A program made the position numbers and the translations under genes. A stretch of 64,000 bases of DNA, from the NCBI GenBank assembly GCA_947044405.1, contig CAMRHE010000652.1, forward strand, positions 259,501-323,500, in the 5' to 3' direction. Below are positions 60,831 to 64,000 of this stretch, piece after piece (the first letter of the stretch is position 1; each line of letters begins with the position of its first letter). The notes beneath the pieces were generated by a model, which worked only from the letters and a program-made list of their open reading frames with translations, searched no databases and was not told the DNA's origin. Source of the stretch: Leptodactylus fallax (lineage: Eukaryota > Chordata > Amphibia > Anura > Leptodactylidae).

Positions 60831-61093
60831 TGGGTGGTCCTGGGCTGTAGCAGACTACCTTCTCCAGCCCAGGACCACCCACCTGACAGTAGAGAGAATA
60901 ATTAGAATATTGGGAGCTGAAACTAACAGAAGTTATTGTTCAGGAATGGTGGGGCTAGAAAGAGAAATCCAATTGTTCTAAAATCAGTGGATCAGCGGCT
61001 GGTAATGGATGGAAAGAGTCTAATTTGTAGAGATCATGAAAGGTTCTCTATAAGCAGGAGACAGCAGAGCTATGATAGGTGAACAGAACCACA

Positions 61094-62353
61094 TCCTCCC
61101 CTACCATACAATACAAAGGACTGCTGCCTCCCCTACCATACAACACACAGGACTGCTGCCTCCCCTACCATACAATACACAGGACTGCTGCCTCCCCTAC
61201 CATACAATACACAGGACTGCTGCCTCCTCTACCATACAATACACAGGACTGCTGCCTCCCCTACCATACAATACGCAGGACTGCTGCCTCCCCTACCATA
61301 CAATACACAGGATTGCTGCCTCCTCTACCATACAACACACAGGACTGCTGCCTCCCCTACCATACAATACACAGGACTGCTGCCTCCCCTACCATACAAT
61401 ATGCAGGACTGCTGCCTCCCCACCATACAATACGCAGGACTGCTGCCTCCCCTACCATACAATACGCAGGACTGCTGCCCCCCCACCATACAATACGCAG
61501 GACTGCTGCCTCCCCTACCATACAATACGCAGGACTGCTGCCTCCCCTACCATACAATACGCAGGACTGCTGCCTCCCCTACCATACAATACACAGGACT
61601 GCTGCCTCCCCTACCATACAATACGCAGGACTGCTGCCTCCCCCACCATACAATACGCAGTACTGCTGCCTCCCCTACCATACAATACGCAGGACTGCTG
61701 CCTCCCCTACCATACAATACGCAGGACTGCTGCCTCCCTACCATACAATACGCAGGACTGCTGCCTCCCCTACCATACAATACGCAGGACTGCTGCCTCC
61801 CCCACCATACAATACGCAGTACTGCTGCCTCCCCTACCATACAATACACAGGACTGCTGCCTCCCCTACCATACAATACACAGGACTACTGCCTCCCCTA
61901 CCATACAATACATAGGACTGCTGCCTCCCCTACCATACAATACGCAGGACTGCTGCCTCCCCTACCGTACAATACACAGGACTGCTCCCGCCCCTACCAT
62001 ACAATACACAGGACTGCTGCCTCACCTACCATACAATACACAGGACTGCTGCCTCCCTACCATACAATACACAGGACTGCTGCCTCCCTACCATACAATA
62101 CACAGGACTGCTGCCTCCCCTACCATACAATACACAGGACTGCTGCCTCCTCTACCATACAATACACAGGACTGCTGCCTCTCTACCATACAATACACAG
62201 GACTGCTGCCTCCCTACAATACAATACACAGGACTGCTGCCTCCCTACCATACAATACACAGGACTGCTGCCTCCCCTACCATACAATACACAGGACTGC
62301 TGCCTCCCCTACCATACAATACACAGGACTGCTGCTTCCCCTACCATACAATA
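61094..62353. repeat. 32-bp minisatellite, ~40 units
   Basis: Units like cctcccctaccatacaatac followed by acaggactgctg. Most are 32 bp; a few have lost one base or three, which moves reading frames. Three overlapping ORFs of 278-430 codons exist only because the unit lacks stops in some frames. Confidence 0.95.
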
Positions 62354-63481
62354 TAAGTGGTTAGTAGTAGAGGAGTCACAGTTACTAGTGGTGAATATAT
62401 CCGGGGTACATTAAGCATTTTGAGCCACCAAATGTTGCATTAATTTATTTTCCAGAAATGAATGCACCTTCAGCTGCTGAAAATGTGAAAATGACAATTT
62501 TTCCAGTAATACGTCATTTCAGTGTACAATATGTGGTGCCTGGATTGTGCCAGAGAAGAAAGCTCCAAAACCTTTGTGCCCGGGAGAACCCGCCTAGCAC
62601 TTTTTGGGGTGTGTCTCTGCATATCGGGAACGGAAAAGACAAATCTCTGGGAAAATTGCAATTTTAACTTTTCACTGCACATTTATTTCTGGAAGTTAAA
62701 GTAATACTATAATCGAAGGTAAATATGCTTGCTACTCTCTTTATATATTCATTGAGGGGAGTAGTTTCTAAAATAGGGGTCCATTTTTTTAATTTTTGCC
62801 TCAGACCCTCTGCAATTGTTCACCAATACAGTGTAAATACTTGCGGTTCCCATCTTATCGTACAGCATCTCCACCAGGCCAGGTGTCACTATAATATTAT
62901 TTTTGAAGAAACTGTAGACACACTTTGTGGCTGAGATGACATCTAGGTGCAGAGTCAGGCCAACCAGTACCCCTTCTCCCTGGGCCCTATCTCCTAATCA
63001 CACTGAAGGAGCCCCAATAATCTTGCAGCATCTTCCTTTTTGAGACTTACTGCTATGAGGACCCATATCCCTGAGCTTAAAGTGCCCTAGATTAAGGCAA
63101 GAGCCAGACAGCAGCTACTGACAAGACCCCAGGACAGAAAGAATCAGAAGCAATGGCTAGGTAGCAGCCTCCACTGAAAAAATACATGACAACAATTTTG
63201 GAAATTAAGCCCAATTGCCAGGTAATATTTGCATGTAGCTGTATAGGGGCCCCCTGAAATGACTTTATCTGGTAGACCCCAGGCACCCCAGTCTGACACT
63301 GGTCACATGTCTTGTTAATTGAATGAATTACATATAAAAATAATTATTGTTTTTCAATTTTTATTTATTAAATTTTCAGATTTTTTTTATAACATATGTA
63401 GACTTTAAAAAGTGATAATAAAATCTGTTGAGTGAAAATATAAATTATTTTATTTAGAAACAGTTCTGTTAAATTTTGCAG
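62354..63481. other. Transposon remnant and shared intron before finger exon 3
   Basis: 62430-62900 looks like part of a decayed non-autonomous element. 63240-63300 carries accccaggcaccccagtctg, a repeat end seen near 7670. The final ~150 bp is the intron shared with the other finger copies. Confidence 0.45.
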
Positions 63482-64000
63482 GTTTTGACTGGATGAGCAG
63501 CTTCATAGACGTCTCCCTGTTATAAAGTAGAAGATATTCACAAATTGGCACAAAAAGTCTTGGACGTAGACTGGAGAAAATTGCCGATTTTGAACCATGA
63601 ACTTAGCCATGAAACCTAATCCTTCTATACATGAGAGCACTGACGGAGAAGAAAATCTTTTTCATGTCACAAATGTGGGAACATTTTACCCAAAAATCAG
63701 GTCTTGTGGTTCATCTAAGAACCCACACAGGAGAGAAGCCATTCTCATGTCCTGAATGTGAGAAAACTTTTAGCCAAAAATCAAAACTTGAAGCTCATCT
63801 GAGAATTCACACAGGAGAGAAGCCATATTCATGTTCAGTATGTGGGAAATGTTTCACCCAGAAATCAAATCTTGTGGAGCATCTGAGAATTCACAGAGGA
63901 GTGAAGCCATTTTCTTGTACAGAATGTAAAAAATGTTTTAGTTTTGACCAGTCTGCTCTGACCTGGAAGTGCATATTGTATTATAATGTCATGTCTGACC
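63482..64000 (+). pseudogene. C2H2 zinc-finger pseudogene, copy 3 (runs off the window)
   Basis: The exon starts after acceptor TTTTGCAG (63481) with the same leader (MSSFIDVSLL frame at 63493, then a stop) and ATG at 63598 ([15 protein letters not shown]). Two apparent one-base losses, near 63657 and 63682, throw the ATG frame out before finger 1. The fingers continue in another frame: one incomplete (CHKCG), then [25 protein letters not shown] fingers, one ending [10 protein letters not shown], and a fourth (CTECKKCF) that dissolves after 63935. The remainder is not readable as a finger. Confidence 0.8.

Noticed and set aside
61072..62414. ORFs of 430, 337 and 278 codons with PYNTQDCCLP-type repeats
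   Set aside because: They follow the 32-bp minisatellite in overlapping frames on one strand, with further ORFs on the other. Frame use changes with unit length; no start context or domain.

Overview
This window is vertebrate nuclear DNA, most probably from a frog or toad (anuran). I infer this from C2H2 zinc-finger exons of the amphibian type, KRAB-like exons, Ngaro and DIRS1 tyrosine-recombinase retrotransposons, Tc1, hAT and TTAA-target DNA transposons, a Ty3/Gypsy element, and AT-rich filler full of minisatellites. There are no operons, ribosome-binding sites or CRISPR arrays. No rRNA or tRNA gene was recognised.

The host genes belong to a decaying KRAB/C2H2 zinc-finger cluster. Three related finger exons lie on the + strand (33172-33780, 55644-56531, and 63482 to the window end). 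All three share a leader with a 10-codon upstream ORF and a stop in every frame, so no upstream exon can be read through into the fingers. The first has five good fingers, the second is damaged and ends in a nonsense codon, and the third is frameshifted. On the - strand, 20717-19899 carries four well-spliced exons of a KRAB zinc-finger gene with a TATA box at 21133-21139, but no finger exon follows. A second TATA box plus first exon lies at 59828-59901 on the + strand.

Segmental duplication is visible. About 3.1 kb at the left edge (copy A) is repeated from 34999 to about 48110 (copy B). Copy B has since gained a solo LTR (35290-36170), a Tc1 element (36902-38508) and a Gypsy element (38864-46840). 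Another pair is 26690-27135 with 60205-60830.

Layout. 1-3075 is duplication copy A. 3076-7773 holds small TTAA-target and other elements. 7774-16624 is an old retrovirus-like insertion with a gag remnant, invaded by two related Tc1 copies, a solo LTR inside one of them, and a TA-target element full of 31-bp repeats. 16625-19600 is a broken Ngaro element, followed by the KRAB exons. 21940-25178 is a truncated DIRS1-like element. 25179-31000 holds hairpins and two non-autonomous hAT elements. 31163-32729 is a Tc1 element with an uninterrupted DD35E transposase gene. Finger exon 1 and copy B follow. 51652-54290 is a hAT (BED-finger) transposase pseudogene on the - strand. Finger exon 2, single-copy-looking sequence, a 32-bp minisatellite (61094-62353) and finger exon 3 complete the window.

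I found no evidence of a wholly new multi-gene system. The most unusual signals are the shared 31-bp minisatellite in three unrelated DNA transposons, recurrent modules with outward-facing splice-donor consensus at both ends, the fixed upstream ORF of the finger exons, and filled/empty insertion-site pairs present within one window. All comparisons were made by eye.
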